A stretch of DNA of 64,000 nt from Hymenolepis diminuta (GCA_900708905.1 CAADRB010000040.1:271576-335575); one strand, 5' to 3'; numbered from the stretch's first letter, positions 35,638 through 51,200 are shown. Program-made: numbers and translations. Notes: generated from the sequence alone by a model not told the origin.

Positions 35638-38600
35638 GTGCCTCCGCAACCGCTAATCAACAGCCAAAACGTGCAAGGACAAATTGATTTACGCGGTTAC
35701 AAATCTGCTAACATATCAAGTTAACATAGGAAGTAACTGTTATATTCTGTAGTTTTGAGTAAAAGTATATTTAAAATATCATTTCAACATATTTATTTTA
35801 AGTTTAATGTGATATTAAAAATTAATCTGTATATCTGCTAAGCTCATCATATACATCGATAGAAAATAAAATGTCTCAAGAAAAGTACGCAAGTTTTCAT
35901 TGAATGTGCAACAGATGTGTCATGAAATTTGATAAAATATGGAATCTTACCGGAATACTGCTTCATATAAGAAGACAATATTTTCCCTAAAAACAGTTCT
36001 TATGGATAAGATTTTTTCATTTTCCACCTTTTGATTTCCTCCTCCTTTAATTCCATTTCATTCGGTCGAATTTACCTACATTACAGTTGTAAATGGTGCA
36101 TACTATAAATTATACTATCGATACGAAAACGTGCGTCCTATTTTTATATGGTGATTTTGGGTGGTTCTGTACTGTTGGATTTTTCGGGTTGTATATGTAA
36201 CTAGTGCAATTTCTTAGGCTATCTAGAAGCAGGTTACGGTATCCTACGGAGGAGAGCAGATCTTAACAACTAATATTTACAGTGAACAAGTGGAAGTCTA
36301 AGTATGACATTGCCTGTATTATTTTCGCAAACGATTATAATGCGATATCATTGATGAGTCGAAACACATATCTAATAAATTCCCGAACTGTTCGTTTTTG
36401 AAACTTGGTAATGGGTTGCAAGTTCATTGTTGAATGCAAAATAAATTATGTACAGACCTTTTGTAAATAAATAATTTTTCTGGATTAAATAATCCATCTT
36501 CACATAATTCGGGCAATATTCCCAGAATATGAACTCGATTCTGCTAGGGAAGTCGAAGCCGTTCCGAGACAGTAGACCTCATTGCTTGACCGACTCCAAA
36601 AAACCTATGAGAAAAGCTAGAGGAAAGTTAAGACTCTACATGAAACATCAGAGCTTGGGTGTGTTAAAAGGTATTTAATTCCCTTTCGTCTCGAATTATA
36701 TGTATTTGATAGATTCACAATGATGTTTTAGTCACTTATAGTAAAAAATTTTAAGAACCGTGGATTAACATCACATTTTGAAAAGAACAATATCATACCC
36801 ATAAACATGGGCGCCGAATGCTAATCAGTGCTTTAGGTCTCACTTTCGATGGACCAATCCCACTTATCTAATTTAACGCACCTTTGTTGTTCATAGCCTA
36901 CCTTTTTGAACAGCAAATTCGCTGCAGAAATTTCCTTCATAGACGTCTTTTTTATCATCCACTTTGATAGACTAAGAGTAATTTTTTAATGACTGGTGCT
37001 ATTTTAATGTTTGTTTGCTCTAATTTGATTCAATTCCCTCCCCTTTAAACAATAAAATTCCAACTGCGAGCTATAAACCTCATTGACTCATGATTTGGAT
37101 TTTCTCCGTTCTCAACTTACAAAATATTGTCTATTGATATTGTGTAGTGCACAATGCTACCAAGGCTGACCAAAGGGATATCATTCGTTCTTGAATATTC
37201 CGGAATGTGCGGTCATGCTATCGATTGTGTAGCAGCCGTGCGTGTAGGGGACTTCTCACCCAATCAACTATTAATATTCCTGCAGTGCATAGTTAATTGT
37301 ATTAAGTGACTAAGCATTTTATCAGTGAGACATAGTTTGCAATAAATTCTCTTCCTTGTTCTTGCTATTTTGGACGGCCTAGCTGATTTTGGGCCAAATT
37401 TCTACTAGAGAAACCTGCAGGAGGCTGATTGTAGGTGTCAACAGATAGTTGGACTTCTAAGTGGATTACAAAGGCTTGATTGTGTAGTATACGTTACAAT
37501 GTAAATTTTGTACTTCTGTTAACTTGAAACGATTATATGTAGGGAAGTTATGTAATTTATTAATTTGAAGCAAACATTATAAGAAAATCACCCTTAAAAC
37601 ATTTACTTTCTTTATAATAGCTAATATTGTGTAATCGAGAAGGCAATAATCTTTGAGTTATTCTCATTAATCAACTTTATAACGCTGCTTAGATATAACA
37701 AAGGTTAAGCAGGATGTTTGAACTAAACGGTACATACCAAGAGAATGTTTATTTGAGAGAGAATGGAGAACCTTGTTTTCTAATTTGTTATAGATCATTG
37801 CGTGAATGGGTTCAAACGATCAATAGTTAACCAGCAATAATAGTTGCCTGTTCATCTGTAAAGCTACAATTTTGACAAACAAGCGCGTAACCCTAAGGCT
37901 TCACAGCATTGGAGAGAGGGCAGAAGGTTTTGATCCATGGGATTTGGGATTCTATTTGTTTATTGCTTAGTTTATGTTAAAGAAATTGCGCTTTCATACC
38001 TGCTTCCGGAAATTCGATAAAATTTTCCACCTACAACATATATTATTCTGGAAATCCTTCTACTTTTGGATAACATCAGGATTTTGGGAATACTTGACGC
38101 TTAACCATTCTTGCTTGCTAAATGTCTTATTGATAACTATTTGTCTTTTGTCAAATCTGCCATTAAGTAAAAGTATAAACTTTGTGGTTTTTATGCTTTG
38201 CAGGACTTCAAAAAAGTGAATGACATTTTTGTCCTAAGTATTATGATCGAAAACTGGCGATTGTATAGAATACTGAGTGATAAAGCCCCTACAACCATTT
38301 CAATAGGTTTTGTACACTGTACACTCCACAGTTTAAAGTCCACGTTTAAAATTGTAATTGTCATTACTTCTGTTTTTCATCATTTATTTATGCATTATCT
38401 TTTGTACTAGAATTTCTAAGCCTTGCAATAATTATACAATTTGTTTTAAATGAGTTAATTTAAGAAAATATATAGATAATATGACTGAAAATAACAATGA
38501 ATTATGAGTTAAAAATAATGAATTTGAAGAAAATATCAGATATATCCTCGATGTATTTTCCCCAAAGCCATTTTAAAAGGTTCAATTTATTCAATCCTTT

Positions 38601-39281
38601 GAAGGATGAATCCCTTTAAGTGTCCGAAATTTTTATCTTACGTCATCACTAATCGCTAAAATTAATTATCTCGTCCTCGTAGTGATGTGTGAAATTGTCG
38701 ACCCTTCCTATAACCGCAAGCATTCTATGGAGAAACGTCATGTGTCCTCAAGCTGCCTATTTTTATCGATCAGAATAAGCTAACTAAGTGTTACTCGGAT
38801 GATGAATACAGAGGACAGTACTAACTAAGGCAATGTTTTGGTAACCAACCTTTCTGTTCAATGCTATCCATCCTTTTCCTACAATCGTCCAATCCAATCA
38901 AAAACACACTTACAGTTATGTCCTCACGCAAGGGACGATTATAAATAGCCTTTCAATACACACAGAAAACACAACAAAACTTTAGCCTGACAGACATCCT
39001 CTTCCGCTGCCTTCTATTCCCCTTCTTCTTCAATTCTCTCTTCCTCTTGGGAGTCTGTATTGCAGTTTGTTAAATACAGCCTGGTCTAATCAATTCTTGG
39101 TCTTCTGCTTCCATTACTGTTAGCCCTTACTAACCGCAACACCTTCTACTTCATTATTTATTCCATCTTGCACTTTATTATAGTAATTTTGGTACAATAT
39201 TTTCAAAGCGAATTATTGAAGTATGAAATATGTTTTATTTAAATCCACTATTATTAAAATTATGGTATAGAAGATATTATT
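35638..39281. other. 3.6-kb gap between NOP56 and the claudin-like gene
   Basis: This contains the NOP56 upstream region and one copy of the 275-bp repeat (35998-36272). The rest is AT-rich with no coding signal; the plus-strand open frames at 37974-38410 are low-complexity and unrecognised. Confidence 0.45.
35998..36272 (+). repeat. 275-bp dispersed repeat, copy 1
   Basis: This aligns along its length with 40807-41082 in the same orientation. Shared blocks: 'TTCTTAT..', 'CACCTTTT', 'ACATTACA.TTGTAAATGG', 'TATCGAT', 'TATGGTG.TTT', 'GGTTGCGGTATC' (here GGTTACGGTATC) and 'GAGCAGAT..TAACA'. It has no coding capacity. The TAACA end is compatible with a solo LTR, but no TG start was settled. Confidence 0.75.
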
Positions 39282-42200
39282 CTACTGCTCTTGAACTCGT
39301 CTGTAATCATACGGTACTGAGTGCGTAGGTGTATTGTCGCTGAGGTATGGACCACGAACCATCGATTGATGACCGTACATACCACTTGCCTGATCTGAGA
39401 AGATTCCCTCATTACCTACAAGAGGGTCTTCTTGAAGAGGAGTTAACTGACTACCAAATGGTTCACTTCCGGGGTAGAAGTTATTATTTCCAATTTCAAC
39501 TGTCTGAAAAGTAAAATGCATCACAAAATTGTTATTATTACTTAAAAAATGAAATTCTGTTTTTACTCAAATGATTTAAGTAAGACGTTTTAAAAGAATT
39601 AGACCGAAAGAAAGTTTGTACATCTCATTTTATCCATTATATTAATATATTTAATACGTGGAGTGTAATGTCTTTAACTTTGCCACTTGATATGCGTTCT
39701 TGCCAGAACGTATTTGAAAACTATTGCATAAACATTTGAATGGAACTCGTAGAATATTTTTAGTAAGAATTTCTAATATTTACGTCTTGTTATTATTACT
39801 CACACCAAATATAAAGTATCTTCTAATAATGATGAGAAGGCTTTCAACCAAGAACAACGAAGCATTCTGCTCAGTAACGAACTACTTGAATTTCAATTAA
39901 CTTTGAAATTTAGTCAAATATATTTCCATTTTGAAAATCAGATTATTTTATTTTTCAATCAGTATTCAGTGTTACTAATTTAATTTATCTTATTTCAGAT
40001 ATTATATTATTCATTTTATTTTTACGTAAAATCCCAATTTTCTGGAAGTTCTCTTCTGATGTTCTTAAAAAAACGGAAAACTTCAGAGAGAAGATTGAAT
40101 CAGCTAACCTTTGATCTTATTTTAAGGTTTAACTTAGCTGAAAAGGAAGCAACGAGTCATCAACTTATCTTTTCGAAAAAATTAAAATGAAAATTTCTTT
40201 TCATCTAACGGACAATCAAATTTAACCTCTCTGTAGAAAAATACTCAGGTGTTTGAAGCTTAGAACGTAATGAACTAATTGAAATCCGACTTTTAAATAA
40301 GTTCTGAGAGAACAGTTTTAACCAAGGGCAGTATGAAGGTGCGGGCTAGGTATTTTATGGTAAATAGAATAGAAATTAAAATTGTTTTATGAAAATTTAA
40401 CTATGGTTATTTTGTTTTGAATGCTAGGACTACTCTACTATAGATAGCAGATGTCTATTAAAACTTGACGATTAGGAATGGTTGACCGAGGTAGGCTCTC
40501 CACTGCAGTGTCTACAGGCGGTCCAACTGCGTGTTTGCTTGCTTCCACGTATATATCGGTCATCATGCCGAGACAACGACGACGAGACACGGCTGACATT
40601 TAACGAAGAGATGTTTTGTATGTAAACCTAATTTACTTATTAATAATTTGGGGTGACTTGCCTGCCACCTCAAAACTGATCTGGTGACATGAGTGGCTTG
40701 ACTTATTCAATCTATTCAATCGATGTGGATCCAATAGACCTAACATTATTACGTACTTCTAAAGAGAAATTTGTTACATATGAGAAAATGATATTTTTCT
40801 CAAAATGCTTCTTATATGTAAGATTCTTTATTTTCACCTTTTAATTCCCGCTTCTTTTGATTCCCTCTTATTCGAAAAAATTTATTTACATTACAATTGT
40901 AAATGGCACACAATATAAATTGACCTATCGATAAGCAAATGTGCATCTTATTTTGATATGGTGGTTTGGGTCGTTTTGTATTGTGTTGCTGTCGGGTCGA
41001 GTTTGTAATTAGTGCGATGTCATAGGGAATCAAAGAATCGGTTGCGGTATCTTACAGAGCAGAGCAGATTATAACAGATATAAAATCTGCATTTTCAATT
41101 AAATTTGAGGCTAAAATATTTTACATTCAAAATTAGTTAATTTTTATTTCAATTTTTAATGGTCGGACATGACTGGCCGTTCTAAAGTATCGGATCTGTT
41201 TTAAGACGGCTTATCAATTACTGGAGCTAATCATTTGGACTTTATAGCCATGTATGCTTCTTTCTCTCCTAAGGAGACTCAACCCCTCGATATACATAAC
41301 AATTCCTCCTTTCAACTTCGTAATTCCCATGTGTTTATTTCTAGACGTCTAGCAGAATCTCCTCTGTTTTTTAACTATTCCAACCTTTTTCTCTGGGTTC
41401 TACACCCGGCTCTTCTCCGTCTGCAGCTACACATACCAGCTTCTATCTCCGGTGCCCCACGTATCTTATGCCCTTATAGCCTTCTCTAATTTGCTCTACT
41501 GCTTTTTGTTAACTCTGTTTCTGTTGTCCTAATAAAGTTATTAACTGTACAGTCCTATCCCGTAAAAATGCGACAGCGTGTGTCATCTTTTATATTCAGA
41601 CTATAATAATAAACTAATCTTCATTTTTTTCTCCATAAATTTGAAAAATTGAAAATTCTAAGGCAGTTTTTATATCATTAATCCTAATTAATATTGAATT
41701 TTGTGTTTATCTGACCTAAGTTCCTGGTTATTTGTTATATATTTTGTTTGTTTGTTTATATTGTTTTGATAGGATCAAATACTATCGTCTAATTGATCAA
41801 CTTGAAAATTTCATTTTTCATAAATTGAAAAAGCCCATCTATTTTATAAAAAATGAAGCATATAAACTCAGACATTTCTGCGGAATAAATGCAAAATCAC
41901 AATTTTAACGCTATCATATATTTACAATACCCGGTTGGTCTTTTTGTATTAATCCTAATCCCGCTTATTTGTCAATAATAAAGTTAAAGTTCCAAAAACA
42001 GTGCCCTGAATAGATTGCATTTAGTCTGATTCTGTAAATCCTGGGAGATGAGAAAACATATTTCTCTTACAAAGGACTAATTCCGTCTAGACTTGATAAA
42101 GAACAGATCAATTTTTTTCGAAGTCAAACATCAGCCTAATAAATTTCAAAAAATAAGTCTCTGTGAATGTGTTGACTTTTTTTTCAAATATATCTAAAAC

Positions 42201-45200
42201 TTTAAGAATAATGATAATTTGAGAACAATTGGAAGATGAATAATCGGACGTTAACTTATTCTTGTCATATAGTTCAAGTAAAAACTGCAATCTTTTAATT
42301 ATGAATGGAGTTATCGAGGCATCATATTTTGGAAATGATGAGAATGAAGACTGTAATTTAAAAATATCTTAATTAGTATGTACCGATATGAAAAAGATGA
42401 GAAACCATATTTATATATACATAAATAAAATTTCATTCTGCTTAAGAATAAAGTTCTAATATTGCATTTCAAAGTACAATTTGATAATCTTGCATAAAAT
42501 AACCATATAAATTTTTCTAAAAAAGTGGAAATATTTAAGAAGAAGAAATTAAATGCATCATATTCCAGGCATGCACGAATAACCACCATCAGGTAATGGA
42601 TAAGGAAAAACCTTTTTCAGTCAACGAAAACTAAAATGGAAAATTAAAAACGTTTCTCGTTATTGACACTGCTACGTTAAAAGAAGTCGTCTCTATTATC
42701 ATATCTCCGGTTTCTGTAAAAAATGTGTATAAATCGAGGTGTCATGATAAATCCCGACAAAAACCGAAACAGTCAACATGCTCTGGAAATCGAAGACGCA
42801 AACTCATCTATGAATCTAGGAGTGAATTTACGAAATTTGAGCATTAGGACATTACAAAGCCAACTCTACTCATTCCTTCAGATAAAATAAAATTCTTGAT
42901 GCTCTCACTTCATTATCTGCTTCTTCTTGTCCCCTTCCCTACTTCATAACTCGTTTGTTATTTCCTTTTTCAGATACATTCCCCATGATTATAAGTTTAA
43001 AAAGTTTTCTTTGCCACTTTATGCCTGATAACAAGGATGCTAACAAGTGGGAAAAAACCACATTGGATGTGCTAGAATGAAATGGCACTAGACGAATTTT
43101 ATTATCGTCTCAAGAGAACACTTTTATACTTCAGAATCTTGTTAATCTGTACAGGTCTGTGCTAGACGCAGTTCAAAAAACATCTCCGGCGCTATTAGCC
43201 ATATTATTTAGCTATCAGATGATACAAACTTGACAAGATATATATATATATATATATATAAGCGAACTATCTCTGGGCATGTTGGATGTGGACTTTAGCA
43301 ATTTATTTTATTTTCAGGGAAGGTTTTCTAGTAAGGGTCAAAGCCAATCCCAATGAAAAAGAGCTCTTTGATTTCCTGACTTTCCGTTGTTTTTTTCCTC
43401 CCACATTTCATTCTTTAATTTAACTATCTGAATAGTTCTCACATTTAAATACTTCCCTGTTCTGCCAGTATTAAGGCCAATAATGAAAGTAAATAGTTTG
43501 GGATAATGAATACTGAAGTTATCTTGAATCTTTGGTTTAATACCAACAGCAATTACGATAAGTAGTATTTACTGAAGACCATGCAGGCGAGCTGGCTTAA
43601 TTGAACAATTAGGTGTTTGTAAGTTAATAAACATGCTGTTTTAATTATCTGCTATTTTACATATTTCTTGGATGCAAAATTTGTGCTAGTTACACATCTT
43701 TATGCATTCGGTGACTAAGTGTGTATCAGTAAAGACGGCTAGATAGGATCTCGTCTTTTGACTAATTTTTGGTTTATTTGGGCACTATTTCAGAGGTAAT
43801 AGGAAACAATAATTGGCGGCGCATATGATATACCCAAGAAAGTTATGAAAATATCAAATAGCTGTTTAACTCTTGACTCACTTGTGTGGGAGCATTGCCA
43901 GGAGCTGGAACATTTAGAACAACGCCACCCCCGAATTGAGATTGATTAGCATAAACACTTCGGGTAAAGAGGGTCGACGGTCCAATCCGACCGGATAGGT
44001 AGGTACCCCCACCAGCCAATGAGCGGCCTCCTAACTGACCTTCTATTGCTTCATAATGTTCCACTTCTTTCTGAAACGGGAGGGAAATATAATACCAGGA
44101 TATTAATACAAAAGTGAGGGAAATCAACGCTAATGAAAATTTTTGATTCCATGAATATGTCTTATATATTAAGCATCGTTCTGATCTGTCTTCTAGTAAA
44201 TTTTTCTTTCACTTATTCTATTTCGTTCCTGCAAGTTGTGGTATAGTTGATTTTGTGTGATTCATTTATTTCTCTCCACTTTACACTGACGCAATCTAAG
44301 TTAGAATCTCTTTTAAAATAGAAAAATATTCATTAATGGGGTTTTCACTAACATACCTGATATAATGTGCTTGTATATGGTACACTTAAAATTCCTAAGA
44401 AATTTCACTACTTACTGAATACGAACACAGGTTCGCAATATAAGATTGTTTGTATTGTGCGCTATTTGAGTATTTACCATGAAGAATTCAGTCCAAATAA
44501 AAGACAGTGAAAAAGGAAAAATGAGAGTGGGAAATGAAGAATTTCAAATAAACGAATTATTTGGTGTACCTAATAGACAATTCTGATACCCTGAACCATT
44601 CCAAATCTTGATTGGTCTATTCCAAGAAGAGTATCTTCACCCTTTCATCGTAAATTTTATTCTTTCTTATTCATCTTCCTTGTGTTACCTTGCTTGTCTG
44701 TATTAAGCGTTCTTTTAAGTTTCAAGTTCGTTTTAAATCACCGGTAGTTTAAAACTTATGTTATTTTATGCAGTATATGGCATGTAATAGATATATGCAG
44801 CAAAGCGATGTTTAGGTTTTAAATTTCATGTTTCATAGTGAATATCTAAAGGGACTCAATGATTTGGTACCGATCTGATATAACTTTTGTTAGATCTCTG
44901 AAGCTCAAGCGTATTTTAAAACAACTCGAGTATAACACACAACAGAAGATCCATTTGTTCCATGCGTAGAAAATCAGATCTGGGGTTTAACGCATTTATA
45001 TATGATTTTTAGTTACCGGATATTCCATATACTGGTTTAATTGTGTTTTATTCGAGTACTATATGATAATGCTCACCATTTCACTACAACTTTGATTATT
45101 TTATGATTATTTAAAAGTAGAAGAGTTTTAAACTGGGTAAGAATGGAATCAGCGGTTGGATTTTAGAGTGAAAGTGACAAATATAGAAAGGAATCAGGAA

Positions 45201-48200
45201 ATGGAACGGTCACAATGTACGGGTAGGTCAAAAGTTAACCAAGCAGTAGGTAGTTGATAGGATTTGTTAGTGGTTCGGCTGCTTGATTTCTGGGTTGATG
45301 TCTGCATGGGTCGGTATAACTGCGTAGATTGAGGTTGGTATCTATAAATTAAACTTGACGATTTTGAGTTATGTAGCCGACGATAGAGATTTTGAAGTAG
45401 TCAACTAATTGATGAGGACAGTCTTTGTAGATCTGATGGTTGAAATCTACCTTTGTGATAAAGGAGTTGGAAGATCTGGAGTCTAGAAACTCATTGGTGA
45501 TAATCAGGAAATATTTACGCCAAGTGATCCTCCATATTTGAAATTAGCGTTTGGAGTTCATTTTGTAAATGACTAATAGGAAGAGTTTGGGTTGATTTAC
45601 CGCAGTAAGTTTTGGCGTTTTTTTCTTCCGCCAGGTATTGGTTGATCGCGCAGCTGACAGCCTTGTGCCTCCTCTTGTTCGAGGTCAGGGTCTCCATTAA
45701 TTAAAGTTTTGAATCAACAACGATATCTGGCAGTTATTGGGAAAGTTCTCGATCTTCGTCTTGAAACAGCTCGGTATTGAATTTAATGGCTGGCCAGTTG
45801 TTATAAAAGGTCGGTCACTGTTAGACTCAGGGGATTCTGCCGTGTTCAGATCTTGGTGTATGGGGTCCAAACAACAGGTTTAGGAAGGCTTATTGGCATT
45901 GAAAATATTGCGTTTTGGTGCATATACAAAGGAAAAGACTGTATGATTTTTCGGATACTGTGCCTTTTGCTAATCTTGCGGAGGGTATATTTTTATTGCA
46001 GACAGTTTGCAGATAATAACTCTAGGTATTTTCTCTATGACTGTCTCGAACTATCTAGGTTCAGCTCTGAGTAGTACCACAGCAAATAAGCAACAGTGTA
46101 AACCATCCATCTCTGCTGGTTTGAGATCCAGAGATCGGTAAGGTGGATGGAGGAAGTATTGACTTCCCCGGGTTACGCCTTGAATCCGTCCATTTTGGTG
46201 GTTAGGTTGAGTCCAAGCAAAGGCGAACTCACTGGTAGAATAGCAGATTGTATCCAGTAGAGATCATGCTCTCCACGAAAGTAGCGTCATTTCCAGTCAA
46301 GCTGCTTTTATAATATAACAAGAGTTGAGGTGGACGATGGGAGGGAAAGTAAAGAGGAAAAAAGGATAGAAAGAGAGCTAATCACATCCAAACTGCGTGA
46401 CAGTTTTTTTGTAAGTTAAGGCTAATAAAGTATACTTAGGGAGGCTGCCTGGTTCTACCACTTAAGTGAGTCACTCATGTGGCAGTTTAGGCTGAGCAGA
46501 CTGCATGATTTGCTACATTCTCACCGTTTCACTAAATCTATTATAACTGAGGATTGAATTTGATTATTTATTTTGAGTTCTTCGGCAATTTCAAAGAACC
46601 TACTTTAGAATCCGTTGGCATTTTTCTTAAGCATCGACACATAATAATATTTATATTTTCACATCTCTTTAGGACTTTTTGAGAACAGTCATTTCGATTA
46701 GGATTTTGGTGAAGCGAGGGATCAAGAGTTTTCAGACTAGGAGGTCACCCCCTGGATCAGCCAAAACCGCTTTTTTCACTGACGATGGTAGACGCGCAAG
46801 TCAGATGACCGCTCAAATGATTTCATAACTTCCTCCGCCGCCAATAAATTTGGGCACTTTGCTCATCATTTCTGCGACAATAATGAGGCCAAGTAGGGTT
46901 TATGGTGGGGTTTATGATATTAAAAGGTATTCATTGAAGTAAATGGATCTCGCTTATTGCGTTGTTAGATTCTTGAAAGAGAATATTAAGGAATGAGTTA
47001 GGCAAGCGGCACAGTTCAGTACGAAGGGCTACATTAAATTTCACAGTGCTTTACTCAGACTAAGTTCAAAAAGTATTAAATTACTTGATCCAAATCAATG
47101 TTTGATAGACACATCTGAACATATTGCTTTTTTTAATTCGCTAAAAGCTTTAGATAGATACATCAGTCTAAGTCGACTGATAAATTCGCCTATTTGTAGT
47201 CAAAACATTTCTTTCTCACTTTAGCACGCTAAAAATTATATTTTGCATTACATATTGAGCTCGAAGTTATCTTTTTTCAGAGTTTCTTAGTCATGACAAG
47301 GAAGCAGTTGACTTCGAAAGTCAGGAAATCATATCTGAAGGAGATTCAAGTCTAATGGTCCCATTACGGCAAAGATGGTTTGGTGAGAATGAGAAATGGG
47401 TGCAGAATGGAGGAGGATCGTGAAAATGCTCCCATTGGAAGATGATCTTCCTGTAAAAGGAACAGATAACCGGGTGGTATGGCTAACAAATTGGGAGATA
47501 CTAAGAGAAAGAGGTAGAAACTTCGTAAAATAAATAAAATAAATCTGGGATTGAGCAGGCCGGTAACCACGACGATCCTGAAAATGACCCTAATTAAAGT
47601 CGAGTGGGCGCAAACCATACGTAGGTTTAGTTGAAGAGATGGCTCGCTTGACAATAAAGTAGCTCCAGTGTGGGTAAAGCTAGTTTAAGAGCTCAGCTAA
47701 AGTGGGCTTAAAAACTTCCTTTACACAATTTCTAGGCTAGGAGGATACAACAGCCTTTTCCAAATGAGAAAACGAGAGTTAGGTAGGACGACGTACATAA
47801 CATAAAGCTACTTTTGTAATCTTACCGAGTTAGACTTAGAGATATCCCATTTAACTCTAACGATCTCAAAGTACAGAATAACTTTTTCCAACTGAAATGC
47901 ACCAAACTAAAATTTGACCAATGGTGCATGGAATGGTCGAAGAGGAAGGGGAGAGAAAAGGATGGAGGCTACAGAAAGAGGAGCTGGGTTACGCATCCAA
48001 ACTCCGTACATGAGTGAAAATGTGAGTAAATGGGGAATAAGGTTTGCTTAGAAGGACTTCTGCTTTTGTCTGTTCGTGAATTATTCTGCAGCTGTTTTGG
48101 CTATGCACACTTACGAATCATGATGTTATGTTCAACACCTTATACCTTCTAATAATCTTCATTATGACGGCAGGATAGAGAGAAGGCAATTGAAACTAGC

Positions 48201-51200
48201 AAGTTTTATTCACAGATATCTTTGATGAGAAATGGCAAAGGACGGAGTGATCTGAAATGCTGGTGGTTGGCGAGGCTGAGTGCGGATACGGTTGGCGCAA
48301 CGAATAAACTTGGAGGTACAAAACTGACGGCCAGGTGCTCGCATTCCTAATCAGGTTGGAGCTGTCTGTAACTATCATTCTCATTGAGGGAGAGTTGTAG
48401 CCACTGCGCTGCTTGATGAGTTGACCAAGGAGGATTAAGCACTCCAAGTTCTGCAGATGATGCGCAGTTACATATTCTTGTTACTATCCGTACGAGATAG
48501 ATAATCAATTCGTGAGGACAGAGAAGCTTATGATTTGAGAAGAATCAAATCAGTTTGATCACTACAGAGAGCTACGAAAACCATTTTTCGCTGCAAAACA
48601 TTTAAGATCGTCATTGACGGATTAAGAATAAGGTCCAGGAATGATGGACTTATGTCCATTGTCCAGGGTTGCAATATGTAGCAGAGCTACATTCAGCTGA
48701 CGGTGAAAACACTCGGCTTCAGCCCTAGTTCGTGAATAAGATGCAATTTTTCGGATCTGATTGGTGCCAAGCTCAGAAAAGGGATGAAACTGAAATTACT
48801 TTCCATAAACGATAGTTATAACTGAAGACGCGATAAAGATGGCGGTCTATCCTCCCAGGAAAGTCCCAGTAACGTAGCAACAACCAAGTCACGCATGGGT
48901 AAAGTGTGCTACCATTCGAAAGACAACTGACACATGTTGGAAGATGTTTGAAACTATTGGGTAGCCAATGCGGGTAATGGGATGGCTCAAAATGTTTGGC
49001 TTGCTTTCTTTGTCCAATTTGTTTTGCCATTTACCAAAGTGGAGGAAACATTATGGGATTGAAAAACTTTGCGCTGAAAGAGTTTGGGAACAAAGAGTTT
49101 CGGTAGAAGCATCACAAGTTGTCAAACCCAGAGCAGCAAACAACGAAAAGTCCCTTAGATGGAGAAAGGTTGGAAGGTCCCATCACTTTTAAATTTCAGG
49201 GCCCGTCTTTTGAGCTTAATTAGCAGAATGGAAACTAACGATTTTTATCACTTCGTTGAAATTAGTTCGGAATAGGTACGTATTCGGGCGTACATATTCG
49301 ATATTTTAGGAGATTTTGTAAATTTTTCCAGATGAATTAAAAGCTAGGAATGGAGTTTGATCAATATACCTGCGTATCTGCTGTGTTGATTTGGCTGATT
49401 TGAGGTGTATTAGTATTGAACTCTTCTGTTGTCATCGTATTCAGGCGGCTGAGTAATTCGGGAGTCTCTAGTTTATAGAGGGTAAACTATGACCTATAGA
49501 TAACAGCATTCAATCGCAGTTCCCAAAGCAGAATCCCAAGATGTAGTAAGAGAAAAAAAGCGTATTTGAAGGTAACATGATCAAAATGGACAGTATAGGA
49601 AGAACCTAATATCTGTGTTAAATGAAAATAAGTACCTAGAAATATAAAGAGCACAAAGAGTAAAAGGAAGCCGCCATCATGCTTTGAGGACCAAAAATTT
49701 ACACCCTGAGCAAGGGGCATGAGACTGAGTGTATGTCATGATCTGGCCAATGGCCACATTGACTTCTCAGGTTCGGCTTCCTCATTGGTCCACTGTTTTT
49801 CTGTTCGGCTAGCATTGTTGCGGGTCTACCCCTAATTTTCTTGTGGTTTGTACACTAAATAACAATGCTGAAATTCTAGAGGGTGAGTGAAAGAGGGATG
49901 AGGGAGAAGAAACAAAGGTAGGATCTGAGAAAGAGTGAGAGAGGGGATCTGGATGATGTGAGTTGCAAGCATTTTGGCATAGCAGTTTTGAGAAGTTTGA
50001 ATTATAGGGGGATTAAGATTTGACTGAAAATGTACGGCCGAAAAATCAGAAATAATTATTTCTGGAGAAACATATGAGTACTGATTTTTTAAAATAAATT
50101 AGATTAAATGAAAGTGGTGAAAAAAAAATCTCCTGATTCTAGGACATGAATGTAGTAAGGTTCCTCAGTTTAATGAATCTCGCTCCAGTTGTTCCTATTC
50201 TCCACTCTTAGAACCAAACTAATATTTTCTTCCACTATGAGCTTAGATGTTTATTTCCTACGATTCGAATTTTGTCCCGGTTTTTGCATTCATGAATGAA
50301 AATAAACATAACTGAATAAAAAATCCGACTTATTTTTCCATTTTAACATTTAGCGATTTGGAAAGCAAAAATATTTACCATTTTTCTGCTTGGAAAATTA
50401 GGTGGTCAGCTTGAACATTTATGTTACCTCTCAGTATGCTTTCAGTTGCCAATTAGAAGGTTATCACCATTACCCAGAGTAAAGCAAAAATAGTTCACAG
50501 AAGTTTAAAATCATTCAAACACTGGAAAGAGTAGTCATTAAAAGACTAAAATCGGGGTATCGAGTATTGGAAGAGAATACAGCAGGTGTATCAAGAGTCT
50601 TTTTCTGTTGAAGTTCTAGAAACATTGACTTATCCACCTCTTTTTCATAATTTTCTAAAGTTCATATTTCATTATTTGAACCCTGGGTCCATGATGTTCT
50701 GGATGGGTCTGTAGTTGACCAGTTGATCTGATTGAATGTTTAGTCAAGACAGCTCTGCAAATTGATTTCTTATAAAAGCCAAGTACAGCTGATTGATACT
50801 AGCTAGGTTTTTTTGAAATGGTACACCCTGCTTAAGTCTCTGATAGTTCTTTTCGTACATTTGATAAATTAGTGGAAAATTTTACAGAATTTTGATTTGC
50901 AAATAAATTTAATTTTTGTTGAAGATGTAACCTCTTTACAACTCCCCTGTTCAATTATTTTATCTCTTATTCTCGAGAGCGTGTATGTATGTAATTTTAC
51001 GAGAGCGAAATTACACAAATAGGACAGTAGTGTCGCATGACTAAGGATTTCTATATTTTTTCATTGCAAGCGCCTGTACGTTAACTTATCTCTAAGTACA
51101 TAAATCAAAAGCGTTAATCATTGGTAATATAATCACATCATTAAAAATATGTTAGAGCCTGTTATTAGAATTCGTCATGAGTTCCCTCCAGTGAGTCCTG

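Noticed and set aside
42108..42589. Two Phe/Tyr/Lys-rich minus-strand frames
   Set aside because: AT-rich composition artefacts within an intron, without motifs.
45515..45697. 60-codon minus-strand frame resembling a retroelement gag N-terminus
   Set aside because: The resemblance is only in composition; no diagnostic motif could be named.
47364..47654. 96-codon hydrophobic minus-strand frame
   Set aside because: It is the antisense of purine-rich repeat DNA, which produces Phe/Leu/Ser-rich frames by composition alone.
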